A stretch of 64,000 bases of DNA. Source: Blasia pusilla (lineage: Eukaryota; Marchantiophyta; Marchantiopsida; Blasiales). Positions 1 to 13,225 of this stretch are shown here, one piece after another. The notes beneath the pieces are model-generated. The model saw only the letters and a program-made list of their open reading frames with translations, searched no databases and was not told where the DNA came from. The stretch is taken from positions 10,912,001 through 10,976,000 of the forward strand of contig CM114273.1 of the NCBI GenBank assembly GCA_050084515.1, in the 5' to 3' direction. Each line of letters opens with the position of its first letter. Position 1 is the stretch's first letter. Position numbers and translations under genes: made by a program.

Positions 1-627
1 GTAGAACAAGATCGAGGATAGAAGCTGAGTGGATGGATGGATGGATTGGTTGATTAGGCATATTCTGCGTCTGATATAACGTGTCGATCACCGAAATCAC
101 ACGCGCCTTGTGCCTGTGGCGGTGGCGGCTTTTCAGGTCCTTGTTTGAACTGGAGCACGCAAGATTTCGATCGCAACGTGATCTGTCCTCCGCCTGAAAG
201 CTGGAATTAATTCGGACTCCTTTCACACAGGGTGAGAGAGAGCAAGCGAGAAGTTTGTTTGTTGACAGGCAATGGACCCGCTCGGCCAGAGCTGTTCGAT
301 GACGTTACCTGGAGAGTGTTGCCAGAAGGAGTGTGAGAGGGAAACTGAACGGAAGGCTCAATTTTTTACCGTCATTTGTCGGCGCGCTGGAGCCCTGGCC
401 TTGTAGGCTGGTTGCCTCAAGTTTCGGTCGGATTTCGGGTCTCGGATCAGCCCGGGCTGGACATTCTGGAGCATCATTTCATTTCATGCCCTCAGATCAG
501 CTTCCGACGCATTCGGTCCGAGTTATGGAGTTGTTCAATTCTCTCTCACTCTGAAGTACAAGTTAGGATTACCGTCTGAGGCTGCATTAGGGAGTGGGTG
601 GGAGGCGTTTACGAAGCTACGGGGGAG
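1..627 (+). promoter_or_regulatory. 5' region and probable leader of the RER5/6-like gene
   Basis: A short (TGGA)n run lies near 33-47 and a GAGA-rich patch near 232-242. Several ATGs precede the chosen start, at 272, 487 and 524. The one at 272 opens a 44-codon upstream ORF ending at 406. If the transcript begins before 272 and is not spliced here, these upstream ATGs would reduce translation of the main frame. No TATA box stood out. Confidence 0.3.
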
Positions 628-3600
628 ATGGAAACCTACTCTGCCACAAAATTGTCAATTCATTCCTCTTCCACCACTGGATGTGATCTGAGGGGTAATC
701 CTTCAAGGAAATTAGCGAATTGTGGTGAGTCCAATTCTAGCTTCATCCCGCGACTGAGGAGCAGGGTGTCTTTGCAAGGAGTTCAGGAGAATGGTTGTAG
801 CTATTCCAGTCACTGTAAATTTCCGACAGGGAGATTTTCGCGTGTGAGGAGAAAATGTAGTCCTCTGCACAATTCCTGCGTTAGAGAGCTTTTTGCAAGT
901 GCTTTAGGGAATGCCGCTCACTCCCAAGTCGATGGGCAAGGGAGGGAAGGAAAGGGAGATAGCAATGTCGAGAATGTTGCGGCAGAGCTAGGGAGTAGTC
1001 ATCAAGCTATGGCAAGTGAGGATAACACACAAGACGAGAGGAAAGCATGTGGAGACGAGGGCGCAGATGTTCATTTCATTGATTCTAGGAGAAGAGTGTA
1101 CAATTTCCGGAGGAGAATGCTTTTAGGTGCTATCGGTGTTGGGCTGTCGATGTCCTTCTCTCGGTCCTCAGAAGCGGCAGCGGCTACAAGTGAAGGGTTA
1201 AAGTTTTCTTTGAACAAGGGATCATGGTTTTTGGGAGAGGCAGATTCGGGGTCTCCTGGAGTATCTGAACAGAACGGATCCCGAGTCTATGATGGTACTG
1301 TTTTGGGAGAACCTGTGGCTCTAGGCAGCGAGAAAGACCGTGTCTGGCGCAAGCTTTTGGCAGCTCGTGTAGTTTACTTGGGCGAGGCTGAAAAGGTTGC
1401 TGATTCTGACGATCAGGTGTGTACATCTGGACCGTTTACCGGATTGGATGAGCTCCGGTCTTGTCAGGAGCCACAAGTATTTTTAGGTGACGTTTAAAGA
1501 GCTTATGTAAGTCAGGGGAAATGTTGATGGCGTAGAAATATGTTTCATGAACTCCGGTCTTGTCAGGAGCCGCAAGTATTTTTAGGTGACGTTTGAAGAG
1601 CTTATGTAAGTCAGGGGAAATGTTGATGGCGTAGAAATATGTTTCGCTGTTAACAGCCTCCTTTCCTTACAATCATCGCCTACTGTTATATTCATTTGGG
1701 AATATCCTTGTTAGCAGGTGGTGGTACCAGGTCTCCATTAGTAGGTCCACGTCGATAAAATCAGTCTTTAGGTGTTTGCTTCGGAGTTAGTTGCTTACTA
1801 GCGTCTCGGTTCAATGTTGTAGCCTTAGGAGACGATTTTCTAGAGTGAAGAAGTGGCTGCCATGTAACTGAATGCAAACAATTGAATCAGACTTCTCAAT
1901 CAAAAGCGGCGTGTTCTCATGAGAGCATGTAGGAGATCAAATTACTCATCTTGTAAAGGGAGATTTTAATTAGTCGTACAATATCTAGCATTGTAATCAG
2001 GTGGAAGGGCTTAGGATTGGGTGTAGGTTCCTGTGTTTGTTTTTTGGATTGCTTGATTTTTGTGTAGCTGAGATGGTGCTTAGTTTTGGGAAGGGATTGG
2101 CAGCTGCTGGAGCTAGAGATTGTTCGGACCTTGAGGGATAAGTGTTTCGAACAAGCTCGGGGTGTGTCTCTTGCCTTTCAAGCATTCCCAATTGTCCTAC
2201 AGGCGCAACTGAATGCTTACATGAATAAGAAGTAAGCTGTTCCTACTGTTCCTTGATAATCTACAGCTGTTCAACCTTATCACAATGTCTGTTTGTTAAT
2301 CAGTTTTTTTTGCAGAGCGAAGCATGATCTGATGATGAATGTGTGAAAGTTGAAGTAGAATAAGCTGTAACTGATTGGTTCGATTGACTTGGACTGACAT
2401 AAACCATTCACTGGTCGTTACTGACCTCCTCTAGTTTAGCACTTGGACGATCAGCAAGTGTGGAAGCATTGCCTGGAGACCAGGAAAACCTTGCCACATT
2501 CTCGTCAGAAAAGACTGAAAGCTGATCATTATCTATGATGGAAACTTGTACTTGCCATCCAATTTCTGCACAAGTGCTAAAGATGAGTGATTGGGCTTTG
2601 GTTCTATCTTGTTGTCTCAGGTTAAGTGATGAAGAGTTAAGGGCTTTTGCCTCACATTTATCAGATGATCGCTGGCAAAACTACCTACCGATCTTGCAGT
2701 ACTGTAGGGACAATGGAGTACGCTTAGTTGCTTGTGGAGCACCTCTGAAGGTTAGACTTCTATACTTTTCATTGTTGGATCCCCTTGGGTATTTTAGAGC
2801 TTTCTGCCATTGTTGGCATTCTGTAGTATGATTTGACCTTCACAAAAGTGTCTTTCATTTTCTAGGGGCGGGGGGCTGTGTGTTTTGTAAGCTCCACCAC
2901 TGACACTGGTTTATTTATCTACTCTAGTCAACAAATTTAAACAAAACCTATTCAGGAGACCTCAACAGAGTTCATATGGAGAGTTGAGGGTTTAGCGTCC
3001 ACAAAAGAACTCTCCATTTGACTTTGTCCTTTGACATAATCTCTGTACTTTGTGTGAGCACTGTGAATTTCTATGATTGACCGGGCACCTGGCACAAAGT
3101 ACAGAGCACATGTGATGTGGACCTATCACATCTGCTTGTGTTCTTTCGTGGACCATGAAATTTCTTCTGTTCTCAGTTTTGCATTATCATAATTGGAAAG
3201 CTGCCTAAAACCAGATGCATATTTGCAGGTTCTTCGCACTGTCCAGGCTAAGGGTGTGCAAGCACTGGACAAAGCAGACATGCGAAAGTTTGTTCCGCAA
3301 TTTGGAGGAGGTTTCAAGTTTAAGTCCTTTCCAGAGTCGGATGCTTCAGAATCTGTAGATCCATTACCAAATGCATCTACCAGTTTTGGGCCAGGACCAT
3401 ATAGATTTGCCCAGGCAGGCATTGTTGCAGATTATACAATGGCCCAGGTTGTGAAACAAATTATTAAAGATGGCGGTGGACTAGGGCTGCTCGTAGTTAT
3501 AACAGGAGCCTCGCACGTGAAGTATGGATCAAGGGGGATGGGATTACCAGCTTGGATATCCAAAAGCATACTACAAAAAAAGACTCAAGCTGTTGTTCTC

Positions 3601-6600
3601 TTGAATCCTGAACGGCAGCGTATTCGTAAGGAAGGAGATTTACCAGAGGCTGACTTCTTGTGGTACTCTGCCTCGAAGGTCTGCACCAGAAACTGCTTTG
3701 ATCGGGCAGAGGTGGCACGAGTAATTGGTGCTGCTGGAAGAAGACGTGATGCCTTACCGTTGGTTCGTTCCTTTTAACTTGGCAAGCCTTGTAGTGTGTT
3801 ATCCAACCCAAACCTTCTTTGCTTTCTTTGTTCTTGAAATCAGCATTGGATCATTTTTGTCATTCCTTGAAATGCAATAAGTAAAACAATGACTGGATTT
3901 GTGTATGTGATGCTTAGCAGCCTCAGTCTAGGTTCCATGCAGCTGTGGAATATTCTGTCTTATGGGTCAATACTGTAGATACTGATAACAGTTCTGACGC
4001 CATTGATTGTATGAAAATCATGATCAGTGTGCCTTTACTCCTTATAGGGGTGTGGAGGGTCTTGAAGGAAGTTAGATATACTTTGCATTGATTTTTTTTT
4101 TTTCTTCTGTTTTGGGTATTTGATGGTTTTAGAATATCGGAGTTTCTCTACAACCTAGCTCTTACAAGCACACTTAGTGCAATAGCAACCACCCAGGTTA
4201 GATTGTAGAGGAAAGCAATAGACAACCTGTACCACCAGACTACCTCGCATTCTCAAGCACACTTCGTGCAATAGCAACCACTCAGGTTAGTACTACTAGA
4301 CACCTTGCATCACCAGACTCACTGAACCCCTCAGGTCAGCAGACCTCTCAGTCTGTAAGCAGAAGCACACTCAGTGCTTAGCACAGTGAACTACTGAGGT
4401 CAGAAGCACAATCCACTCAGGTAAGCAAAGCACACTCAGTGCTGCTCAATCAGCTCCTCTGCTCAGGGAGATGTGTACAAAAAGGTGTACGAGAATGTAA
4501 TTTCGCAGGGCACCCTCAAGGGGTTATATACAGCCAAGAGAATGAGTTTCTAGGTTTTAGGGTTAGGGCCTGCCGCCCATAGTAATTCTCAGAATTACTG
4601 AGGTAAATCTATAGTAACAAGAAAATACTATCCACTGTGGTAAAACACTAAGTTAATATAGTAATTCTATGAGTTACTTTTCGCTATAGTAAACTCCAAG
4701 TTACTATGTTTTACAACAGATGGTTTAGGATGGTGTATGCCTTTTCCTTCGGAGAGGTTTTAACATTCGATGTGATTGGTTCAAAATAGTTTATGAAATG
4801 ATACTTGTTTCACTAGTTGCATTTTTTAATGACTGTCATGTCATTATTTCAATGTGTTGATGTGCATTGAGGGTTTACTGGGCAGGGATTTGCTATATCT
4901 CACCCTAAAATCTTACGTGATTCATGACACCAGGATCTACAACAGGGGCTCGAACAAGGATTGGTGGCCCCAGAGGTTTTAGAGAGCTTCTTCAAGCTGG
5001 ATGAAGAGCCTTTGATGGCAGAACTTACAAGTCGCTTCCAGGTGAACAGGACCTCCTATGTGCATATCGCCTCACATGAAGTTTTGATCTACATTAAGAG
5101 AGAACCTAACAGGGCTGCTGGGAATTTTTTGAAATGGCAAAAATATACTAGATCTTCAAAATGCATTCTTATACCAAGGCTGTCATGATGCAGGGCCTTC
5201 GAGAGAGATGGCTTGCAGACCCTCGTTTTCTACAGCGCCTCGCAATTGAGGAGGCCATTTCAATAACAACAACACTGATTGCTCAATACGAACGCAGAGG
5301 GGAACGGTTTTGGCAAGAATTGGAGTATGTCACTTCAGATACCATTCGTGGAGCTGTTGTTGATTTTTTTACAGTCTGGCTTCCAGCTCCTAGATTGTCT
5401 TTCCGAGTTTTTGACCCACAGGATGAGGCTTTCAATGCGCTGGACAGTCTGCAAGGGCTGCTTGGATCGTTTCCTGACAATGCTTTTCAACGAGCCCAAG
5501 CAGGAAAGAGTTGGGGTCTAAGTGAGAGAATAGGCGCAATTCTTGTGGGAGGTGTCAAGCTCTTTGGTGTCGGATTTATTTCCAGTATAGGCACTCTGGC
5601 TGTCACCAACTTTATTTTAAGAGCCCAACAGTTGTATTCTTCCAAAAGCAGTCAAATGCCACGAAACAGGCGGTCGCCAATATTAAAGACTGCCCTTGTC
5701 TATGGGTGCTTTCTTGGAACTTCTGCCAATTTACGTTACCAGGTGGGTATTTGACTTGATTGGTTTGTGCAGTTGTTCTGACTGGTCAGAGGTCTGGAAC
5801 TGACTCAATAACTGCAATATTTAAATGAGCACTTGATGTAACTCTCATTTGGTATCCCCATCATTGCAGATTATTGCAGGTGTGGTAGAACATTGGCTGG
5901 CTGACTACTGGCTGTCTTCACAACCTTTGGCGGGCAACGTACTCTCTTTTGTGGCTCGTACCGCCAACTCGTACTTTGGCACTGGGGTATGTTATCCCTT
6001 TAAACCTTCTTCCAAAGCTACCAAGAAGTTCTTGAAAAACTTGAATTTTCATTTGTGCACTGTCTGTCCACAGGACAGCAATTATGAGAACACTTTCTGA
6101 AAAGATTCCTGTTATAAGTTTACAGCAGAAAGAGCTACACCCTACATCAAAATTACTGAGCTTGTTTCTCCAGAGTTGATGTCCAAGTAGAGTGGCTTAG
6201 ATGCATTGCCCATGCTGCTGCACTGCGTAGCAAGATTTTTGGGGATCTTAATTTATGTAAGGTGGAGCAACAATAAAACTCATGGAAGAAACAGTTTTTC
6301 TCCTCTTCTTCTTGCTGTACCCCCATATCTCTTTGTAAATATTTTCAAACAATGCAAGCGGGTAAAAGTGTCAAGATTTTTAGTCAAGAATAGGGAGAAG
6401 AAGATTTTTAGTCAAGAATAGGGAGATGCCATGCACAATTGTTGGGGGAAGTTCTAGCTAGTCCTTGTTAGCCGCAAGGTAGATCTGGTGGGAGAATCGG
6501 TGTGCAATCAATCAACACGAGGTAGGTTCTGACCAGTCCAGTGGATAGGTGCATCACTTATTTTTATCACCAGGGTGGGAAAAGAGAAGTGAAGACCATC

Positions 6601-8734
6601 TGTGCTCTTTGTGGTCCTCATGAAGGCTTTACAGCATATACTTGTGGAATTCTGACATCAGAGGAACTAAGTGGTTGGTGGTTGAGTAGCTGTACCACAT
6701 TACCAAGAGTAAATTTTGGATCGATGACATCAAACTTGTGTCTTCATCACTATATAAGGCATGGCCCAAGGTTGACTACTCCAGTATATTCGTTAGGTTT
6801 TTAGTGAGTGAGGAAAAGTAAATCTGGGGCCGATGTTGGAGACATCAACAGTGGGTTTCTCTAATGTTTACCATGACCTTGTATTCATAGAGGAGGGGCT
6901 CTCTGTGCAAACTTCCCCATGATATGTGAGATGTAGCCAACTTCGTTAGTGTTGTGTGATGATCTTCATTAGCAAGGATGGCCATAACCAGCAATAATGA
7001 AAGGACTTTATGATTTTCATTGCAAGTTGTGAGGGGATAAGACCTAAGGCCATCCAAAGGGGAGCTTTCATTTGCCTTACACACCACAAGCTCCTCTCGG
7101 ACTATGACTCTTCAGGTTGGGTGGTAACACGAAACGAAGAACATGTTTTGAAAGGGTTCAGCTGAAATCTTTCCAAAGAATGGTGATGCACATGGAGGGG
7201 TGAGGGTAAGATCCGATTTGAGTACAGCTGAGAGCTCGAGGATAAACATTGTGTGCCTAATAATTGGTGGAGCACCCTCATATTGACCCATCAGTTCTAA
7301 TGGAGACTACATAGATGGGCTAAGCAAGAAAAACTTGCATGAGATTGTGGCAAAATTTTGGGCAGGTCCTGACCTATGTAAGCAAGAGGTTACTGTGTCT
7401 GAGACAATGATGATGAAATCAGGAGAAAACCTTGGAACCAATTGAGTTATTCTTATTATCTCAACAGTTTTGATACCTGATGGATGCTTACGTCGAGGGC
7501 ATTGAACTTCCTCAGATATTATTGTACCTCTGACTAGCCAGATGCCATGAACAATACTCAGGGTGTTCTATTCCTGGTAACCTGGATGAAGTGGAAGCAC
7601 AAGATGGTGACCGACTTGCTTCCCAAATTCACAGTCTTGCTTACCTGGAGAAAATAGCAGTTGGGACTTGGTGACTGGAGAATCTCAATCCAGAAAGGTC
7701 ATAATGGTGGAGCTTAATGTTGTGTTATCAGAGCCTTCACCAGGTTTTGTCAAAAGACCCAAAGGAGGTCATTTTGATCACAGTTATAGTCTTACCTGGA
7801 ATCTGGAAGATATGCAGGAATACTCTTAGACCTTTTTTGGATTTTCACATTTCTTATCGACAACTTTCTTGCTCTCTATCCTCACTCATCCCCAAGATAT
7901 CTCTTCTATGTAAGCAAGCTCTTTTTGGCACAGCACAAGGCCTGAAAATCACTCAATAGAAATGTTCTCACTTGGGCTTTACCCTGGTCGAATTCTTTCA
8001 GGTACTTACATTATTACATGATACTGAAAGTAAATCATACCCAGTCAGCTGAAGTGTAAATTTGCTTCATACTGCGTCGAGTTTTGTGCACTGTCCATCC
8101 AACTGTGGGGACGATGGTAGCATGATACACACTAGTTACTTAGTGCAGTCTCTGTATTCTGTATAGTACTCTACTTTCTCTTCCTGCTTTTCTACCTATC
8201 CCAAACACTATGAAGATGTGATCAAGCCCTATGGTTATCAAGGCAAGGCTAAGAAAGGCACCTCTTAATGTGTCGTTTCTCTGGATTTCTTTCTTGCATT
8301 GCTATCCAGAGGTTACTTTATTGTGGTCAAAGTTTTGTGTGGGTACTTTCTTTTCTTGAAGCCACCAGGTTTCTGCTTTGTAAGTGCAGACAGTGTGTAA
8401 ACCAGCCTGTCCTTGCACTCAACTGTTTTTTGGGTAGAGCATCTAGAGTAAGGCTGTGTGGTAATTTATGATATAGGATCTGATTCTTTATGATATTAGA
8501 TACTTACAACATAGACTATGTACTCTTTTGCAGCAATGGGTAGACCTGGCCAGACTAAGTGGCTTGCAGGCGCATAATGATGAGGTGCCACCTTCTCATA
8601 AAGCAGATGTGGAGGAGGAAGAAGATAGCAATGTCAACATGTCTGAGAGGCTTTCAACACCAGTAACAAGGATTGAGAGCGGTTCTGGGAGTTCAGACCA
8701 AATCCATGAAATTGTAAAGGTGCCAAAATCATAA
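628..8734 (+). CDS. RER5-like: RETICULATA-RELATED 5/6-like plastid protein (DUF399 + DUF3411)
   Basis: Eight exons, all with GT-AG borders and matching phases: 628-1416, 2104-2231, 2621-2750, 3229-3762, 4934-5041, 5194-5742, 5870-5986, 8534-8734, about 851 residues. The start is the first ATG of the open frame (METYSATK). The Ser-rich N terminus fits a plastid transit peptide and is followed by [12 protein letters not shown] and a run of alanines, resembling a thylakoid-transfer or membrane segment. Exons 1-4 form the DUF399 (ChaN/Tiki-like, haem-binding-type) domain, with [24 protein letters not shown] and [15 protein letters not shown]. Exons 5-8 form DUF3411, with [13 protein letters not shown], hydrophobic stretches and [11 protein letters not shown]. 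Arabidopsis members of this family sit in the plastid inner envelope and affect leaf mesophyll development and metabolism; the biochemical role is unknown. The last intron is about 2.5 kb. The acidic C-terminal tail after residue 805 is lineage-specific. The start of exon 2 and the donor at 3762 are the least certain borders. Confidence 0.88.
1448..1645. repeat. 99-bp perfect-length tandem duplication in intron 1
   Basis: Two adjacent copies, 1448-1546 and 1547-1645, differ at only a few positions. Each begins with ATGA(G/A)CTCCGGTC and ends in AGAAATATGTTTC. The first copy starts 32 bases after the exon 1 donor. The low divergence indicates a recent duplication. Confidence 0.85.
4140..4740. 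repeat. Repeat-rich insertion in intron 4
   Basis: A block of short direct repeats: CAAGCACACTTAGTGCAATA at 4165 recurs almost unchanged at 4254, and degenerate AGCACACTCAGTGCT units follow to about 4445. It then runs into palindromic AGTAATTCT/AGAATTACT segments to about 4705. GATGGTTT(T)AG occurs on both sides (about 4121 and 4720) and could be a flanking duplication. It may be a solo LTR or a foldback insertion; no coding sequence was seen. Confidence 0.4.
5987..8533. other. Large intron 7 of the RER5/6-like gene
   Basis: About 2.5 kb without a recognisable gene. It includes a 28-bp tandem duplication (6373-6428, unit begins AAGATTTTTAGTCAAG). The 6480-8000 part has the look of decayed transposon sequence, but no domain could be recognised in any frame. 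Confidence 0.4.
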
Positions 8735-11254
8735 TGTCTGAGTTGAAAGTAAGAAGTAAGAGTCCAAACAAAACTTTGACATGACACTGCTAGTGGCAAG
8801 CATTTTTGGGTTGGGAGTGAAGGACCTCAAGTGTTGTTTATTTCGAAGTTTATATCAGATCCTGATGAGGTCCTTCCAACAACTTATCTGCTCTACCTAC
8901 AGGCTTTTGTACGTCAGGATATCGCACTTGAAAGTGCTGAAACAGAAGTCACTTGCTGTCGTATTCTTAGTATTGTGGATGGAGCATCATCCATGTTTTG
9001 TGCTATTTATGTTGAAGTTCAAGTTTATACCGATGATTGATCAGAGGTTTTATTTAGTAGATCTTCAAAGAAGTTCCACTATGTGCCTGAAGGATTGGTA
9101 TTGAATGTTCTCAAGTTCACTTAATTTAAATATGAGTCATACTGATTGTACTCATAGTTTGGCAATACAGTTTATTCGCATCTGCTTCAAATATGTCTTC
9201 CTGTCTGACTACTTTGTGAATCCGCAGTCCTTCATTTGTAACTCCATGGCACTTGTGTGAAGTTTATTTTATGGTACATCTTCATTTGACCGAACTTTCT
9301 CTGGATCTGCTGCGATGTACTCTTTATCCCATGCAATCAAATGGCCAAAAGACAGTGGCTCACATGAATACTGCAGGTCCCTGATTTCCCCCCACAAACT
9401 AGTAATAATGCGTATACTAAATATTTCATCAAGTAATCTTAAGTTTTAAGAAAACGTTTCATAAATATAAACATTTTGTAGTCTCACAAAATTTCAATCC
9501 AAGAAAAGACGTGTGTAATTATCCCAACAAAAATTAAGGTTATGTTTCATCTATAACCAGTTAAAATTTTTTTCGGACCTACACTGGAACCTTACTTCCT
9601 TTTTTACTTAATCTATCTGTAAACTAATGGGACAGTTGGTTCCACAAATATTTTGTCATGAGTTGAAGCGTCTTTCTCCAAGCATCTCTCCATCGCTACA
9701 ACTTGTGAACCCCAACTCACATTGTTATTTTATCTGTTTTGTGCATGTTTTAAAAATTCAACTTGTCATTTCGTCGTTATCGGGGATGATTCAAGAGTTC
9801 ATCTTGTTTGATTGTTAAGACCATTGGTAAGTTGGAACCAGATCAATGTCGTACTATTCAATCCAAACATATCATCAAACATTCAGTCGAATTCCAAGTT
9901 AGGTTACAGTCTTCTTGGAATCCATCTCCTTGTGCACAAGCGCTCCTCAAGTGTAGCGTTGTGTTCGGTCATGCTTTTCCGTGTCATACTCTTCATCATT
10001 TGAGATACCAATTTAGTGAATTGGCATCTCAAATGATGGAAGAGTATTTAGGCTCACCTGGCGCTTCTTGCATTCTACAACTCTTTGCCTCGTTTCTGAA
10101 ACCTTTCAGACACTTTTCCATCATACTGTGAAGAAAATGTTTCCATAGCATCGGGAACAAGAAAGAAATTTTCAATATTTTTGTGCACTAGTTTTGTTAT
10201 ATTTCTTTCTTTATAATAACTAGTAGGGGCATGGTAATTCAGGTTAATAAATAAGTCGCTCTCACTTATCTGGCCCCAAAAATATAGAAGAGCAGTTTAA
10301 AAATACTGCATCCTCCAATACAAAGGTGTGATATTAACATCTAATCGGGGATAACTTCCTCTTCCCGGAAAATGGTGGGAACTCGGATGATGGTGGGAAC
10401 TCGGATGAATACATCTCTAGGAAACAGTTCATGATTTACGTATTTGAGTGAACCGCCCTGCGAGGCCTAGTGGAAACAGGCCTTATGAGACCCGCGACCC
10501 CATTGATCGGAATTAAAAAAAGAATACCATTTTGAATAAAACGCAGGTTCCTCTTTTGGCCAGAATCCCGAACATAATACCTCCAAGCTGAAAGAAGATA
10601 ACCGTCCGAGGTTACGACGATTACTTGGGCGAAGTCATAACCATCCCACGGATTTTATTCTCGGATCCACGCAAAAGTGAACACCCCGCACCATGACGAG
10701 TACGTTTTGGAGAGAGAAGCCGCACTCTCTGAGAAGGTCCTGGTCACGACCAGATATGAGATGCCCTCCCTGTTCTTCTCACAGTGTCAATGGAAGAAGA
10801 GGGTTCGGGCTACCTATTACTCTCGAGCGGCGTCAAATGCGTTCTAGGCGTGCATAGTAGCTTGTGAGAGAATGTCGCATGGAGTTGTTGCACATGGTAG
10901 GGAGGTATGTGGTAGTTGCACGTGGCCAGGAAGTTGGAAGTTCTGAGTCAGTACATTTGATGATGTGATTGCGCGCGACTCACAGCCAACATTGAAGAAG
11001 TCTTTCTTGGAGCTCTCTTTCCGTGAGCGAACCTGACATACATGGGAACCGTGTTCTGGTTAACGAGAAACGTCCCTGTGAATCTATATTTTATACTCGT
11101 TCTCTCATGCGTGCGCATTACGATTCTCTAAACGTTGTAGAGCACTTACGAGGTGCCGGCAACCGGCTGTGGTCGTTGCTTTCAAATCCGGAAAGCTCCG
11201 CATATATCAACAAAGTAAGAAATGTCGCAGCAACAGGGGAATTTCGCATCTCTT
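8735..11254. other. Intergenic region; no supported gene
   Basis: This lies between the convergent RER5/6-like (+) and lysozyme-like (-) genes and so should hold both 3' ends. Short open frames show no family resemblance. Notable items are a near-perfect hairpin (9986-10047) and an 18-bp tandem duplication (10372-10407, unit ATGGTGGGAACTCGGATG). Confidence 0.5.
9986..10047. repeat. Near-perfect hairpin, arms about 28 nt, loop 5 nt
   Basis: The left arm begins ATACTCTTCATCATTTGAG. The right arm is its reverse complement with one single-base indel and one mismatch, separated by TAGTG. The inverted pairing stops sharply on both sides. This would fold into a strong stem and could be a young foldback insertion or a small-RNA precursor-like structure. 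Confidence 0.8.
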
Positions 11255-12339
11255 TCACGGACGTTGGCTGGAAGCTACCGGGACTCCGGGCAGCTCCTGG
11301 GACTGCTTGCTCTGGGAATCGACAATTTCTAGTGCTGTTGCAGCGGCCAAAAGGGCTCCAGTTCCAGCCCCCAGCGATGCACCGGTTCCTAGTGCAGCGC
11401 TTTTGGCTGCATTTTCAAACGACGGAAGTGGAAAAGGTATGTGTGTGTTGAATAGCGTTAACATCTCGTTCCTTGGTTGCACGTGTTGGAACTCCGGGAA
11501 GCCTTGATAATAGCCCCACTTTTTCATGGCAATCCGCACTTTCCTCCTGCCAAGTGATCAATTTGAGTAACGCTCGCTGGGTGGCCTTTTCAAGCAAATT
11601 GCAGACCTTCAAAAGATAAAAGAGCCCCAAACGGAGCCTTGCTGAACTGACTACCACACGGTAACTATAAGCTCACCAGTAGCGGGAAGTTGATATGAAT
11701 TGCCAGTACTGAGGACCCCCATTGTGAGTACGAGCCAAAGTCTCAAGATCCCCAAACTCAAGGGCCCAAGGACACCAGCGCAACCAGTAGTTTATAACTG
11801 TTCGTTCTGCATAATCGACATCTTCACATCGTTCATATATGGGAGTGTGTCTGGCTTGCCACCAGGCATCGGTGTGATAAGCGGTGCTGCATCCAACAAG
11901 CCAGTCGAGAATCACCGGCAAGATCAGTCGTAGTTTCATCAGTTAGCAGAGCATCTAACCCATCGCAACCTTTTGGTGTTCTGCAGAAATTTCTCACAAC
12001 ACATAACAAAAACAAACTACATGGGGCCATGGAATTCCATGAAACTTCTCTTGATCGATCCTAAGAGATTCGTAACGAGGTAAACTTTGTATCCTGACGA
12101 TCTTGACACAAAGCGGAGTATATTAAAGGCAGGTCAGATGGTCTGAACACTAGGCCAGCTACACCTCCTCCCTCAACCAGGCCTTACCTGATTTGTAGAG
12201 GCCCAATGCTCGAGCCACCATCCCCTGTTGGTGCCGGCATTATGAAGCTAGTCTCCACGTGACGGAGGCCATTCAAGAGCATTCGGTAATTACTTCTGTA
12301 TTCATCAATATCTGACCGAAACAACAACAGGATGAACAT
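11255..12339 (-). CDS. Lysozyme-like (i-type/destabilase-like) hydrolase, 3 exons
   Basis: Exons on the minus strand are 12311-12188, 11886-11677 and 11546-11255, with GT-AG borders and phases that agree exactly. The first has LRHVETSF and GDGGSSIGPLQI, the second AYHTDAWWQARH, VINYWLRWCP and LARTHNGGP, and the third begins RKVRIAMKKWG. The Glu of HVET and Asp of GDGG lie 11 apart, close to the catalytic Glu/Asp spacing of i-type lysozymes, and THNGGP matches the family signature (A)RIHNGGP. The protein should cleave peptidoglycan or a related glycan. The 3' end is a Gly/Ala-rich tail ending at 11255. The start is unresolved: either the ATG at 12339 (MFILLLF), or an upstream exon such as the LysM exon at 13513, with a missing linking exon because the phases do not join directly. 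Bacterial-type proteins share this pattern, so ancient transfer is possible. Confidence 0.6.
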
Positions 12340-13225
12340 TTAGGGTGTGAATTCTGCGATGAGCAACATTGCAAAGTTTCCGCCGCAAGGAAGTCCTAGT
12401 ACGCACAGACATACTTAAGCGTGCGAGATCCATGTAATCAGGCAAGTAATTTCTAACCTCTGCTAAGGAATTACGAAAGTAGTTCTGAGAGTGCCTGTCA
12501 GTGAGCCTCCAATAATAAACCTAGGCTCTACCATTAATTTATATCCACCGACAGTGCAAGCATGGGAAGATCTCCTCAGAAAATCACTTGCCAACGTTAA
12601 AATGGCCATGAAGGCCGATTGGACATAATAGGAAGGTTGATCACCACAACGGTCCGAATCACCACAAAATCCAAAGTCGAGTAGTGGCATGAGTTAAAAG
12701 CAACGACTTTAAGCTATGCGCTCTGGGATCAGCTTCCACAACCTGCGAGATCCCGTGTCGTAACCATAAAGGTGTTTTGGATGTCCGTCGAGCAGCACAA
12801 GTGGCATCCCTTGGGCAAACTTACTGGAACCATCCATCCCGACCAAGTTCCCGTAGAGCGCATCCCATCGGTGCTGTGAGTATGGATGGCATCAGGCGAG
12901 GACGTGCACCGTGAAGTGATTGCACTGGAAAGCATCTCTTCGGACACCAGATTTTAACCCTATCGAAGCTGTCCAGATGAAGAAGGAATTGGATGATAGT
13001 CACAGCAGCGAACTAATGCCATGTCTTTCTCAATTAGCGGCATGAATGTGAAAGAAGCCACTATCCAGATTTCCTTATAGACTATTGTCATAAGCTCACG
13101 AATCACTGCAGCTAAACTGCAGAATTACTTGAACTTTGAAGGCTAACTCCTCTAATTCACGGGTAGTTTAGACCGGGCTTGAAATGTCCGAAGAACGTAA
13201 AGAAATGCACGACAACTCAACGTAC
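12340..13225. other. Intron or spacer between LysM and lysozyme-like exons
   Basis: Minus-strand frames at 12463-12690 and 12729-12947 are open but show no recognisable domain. If LysM and lysozyme are one gene, a linking exon ending in phase 1 must lie here; I could not choose one. Confidence 0.35.

Noticed and set aside
4554-4568. TTTTAGGGTTAGGG, telomere-like
   Set aside because: Only about two units; not an interstitial telomere array.
11023-11451. 142-codon plus-strand frame
   Set aside because: It is antisense to the last lysozyme-like exon, whose splice phases and sequence are convincing.
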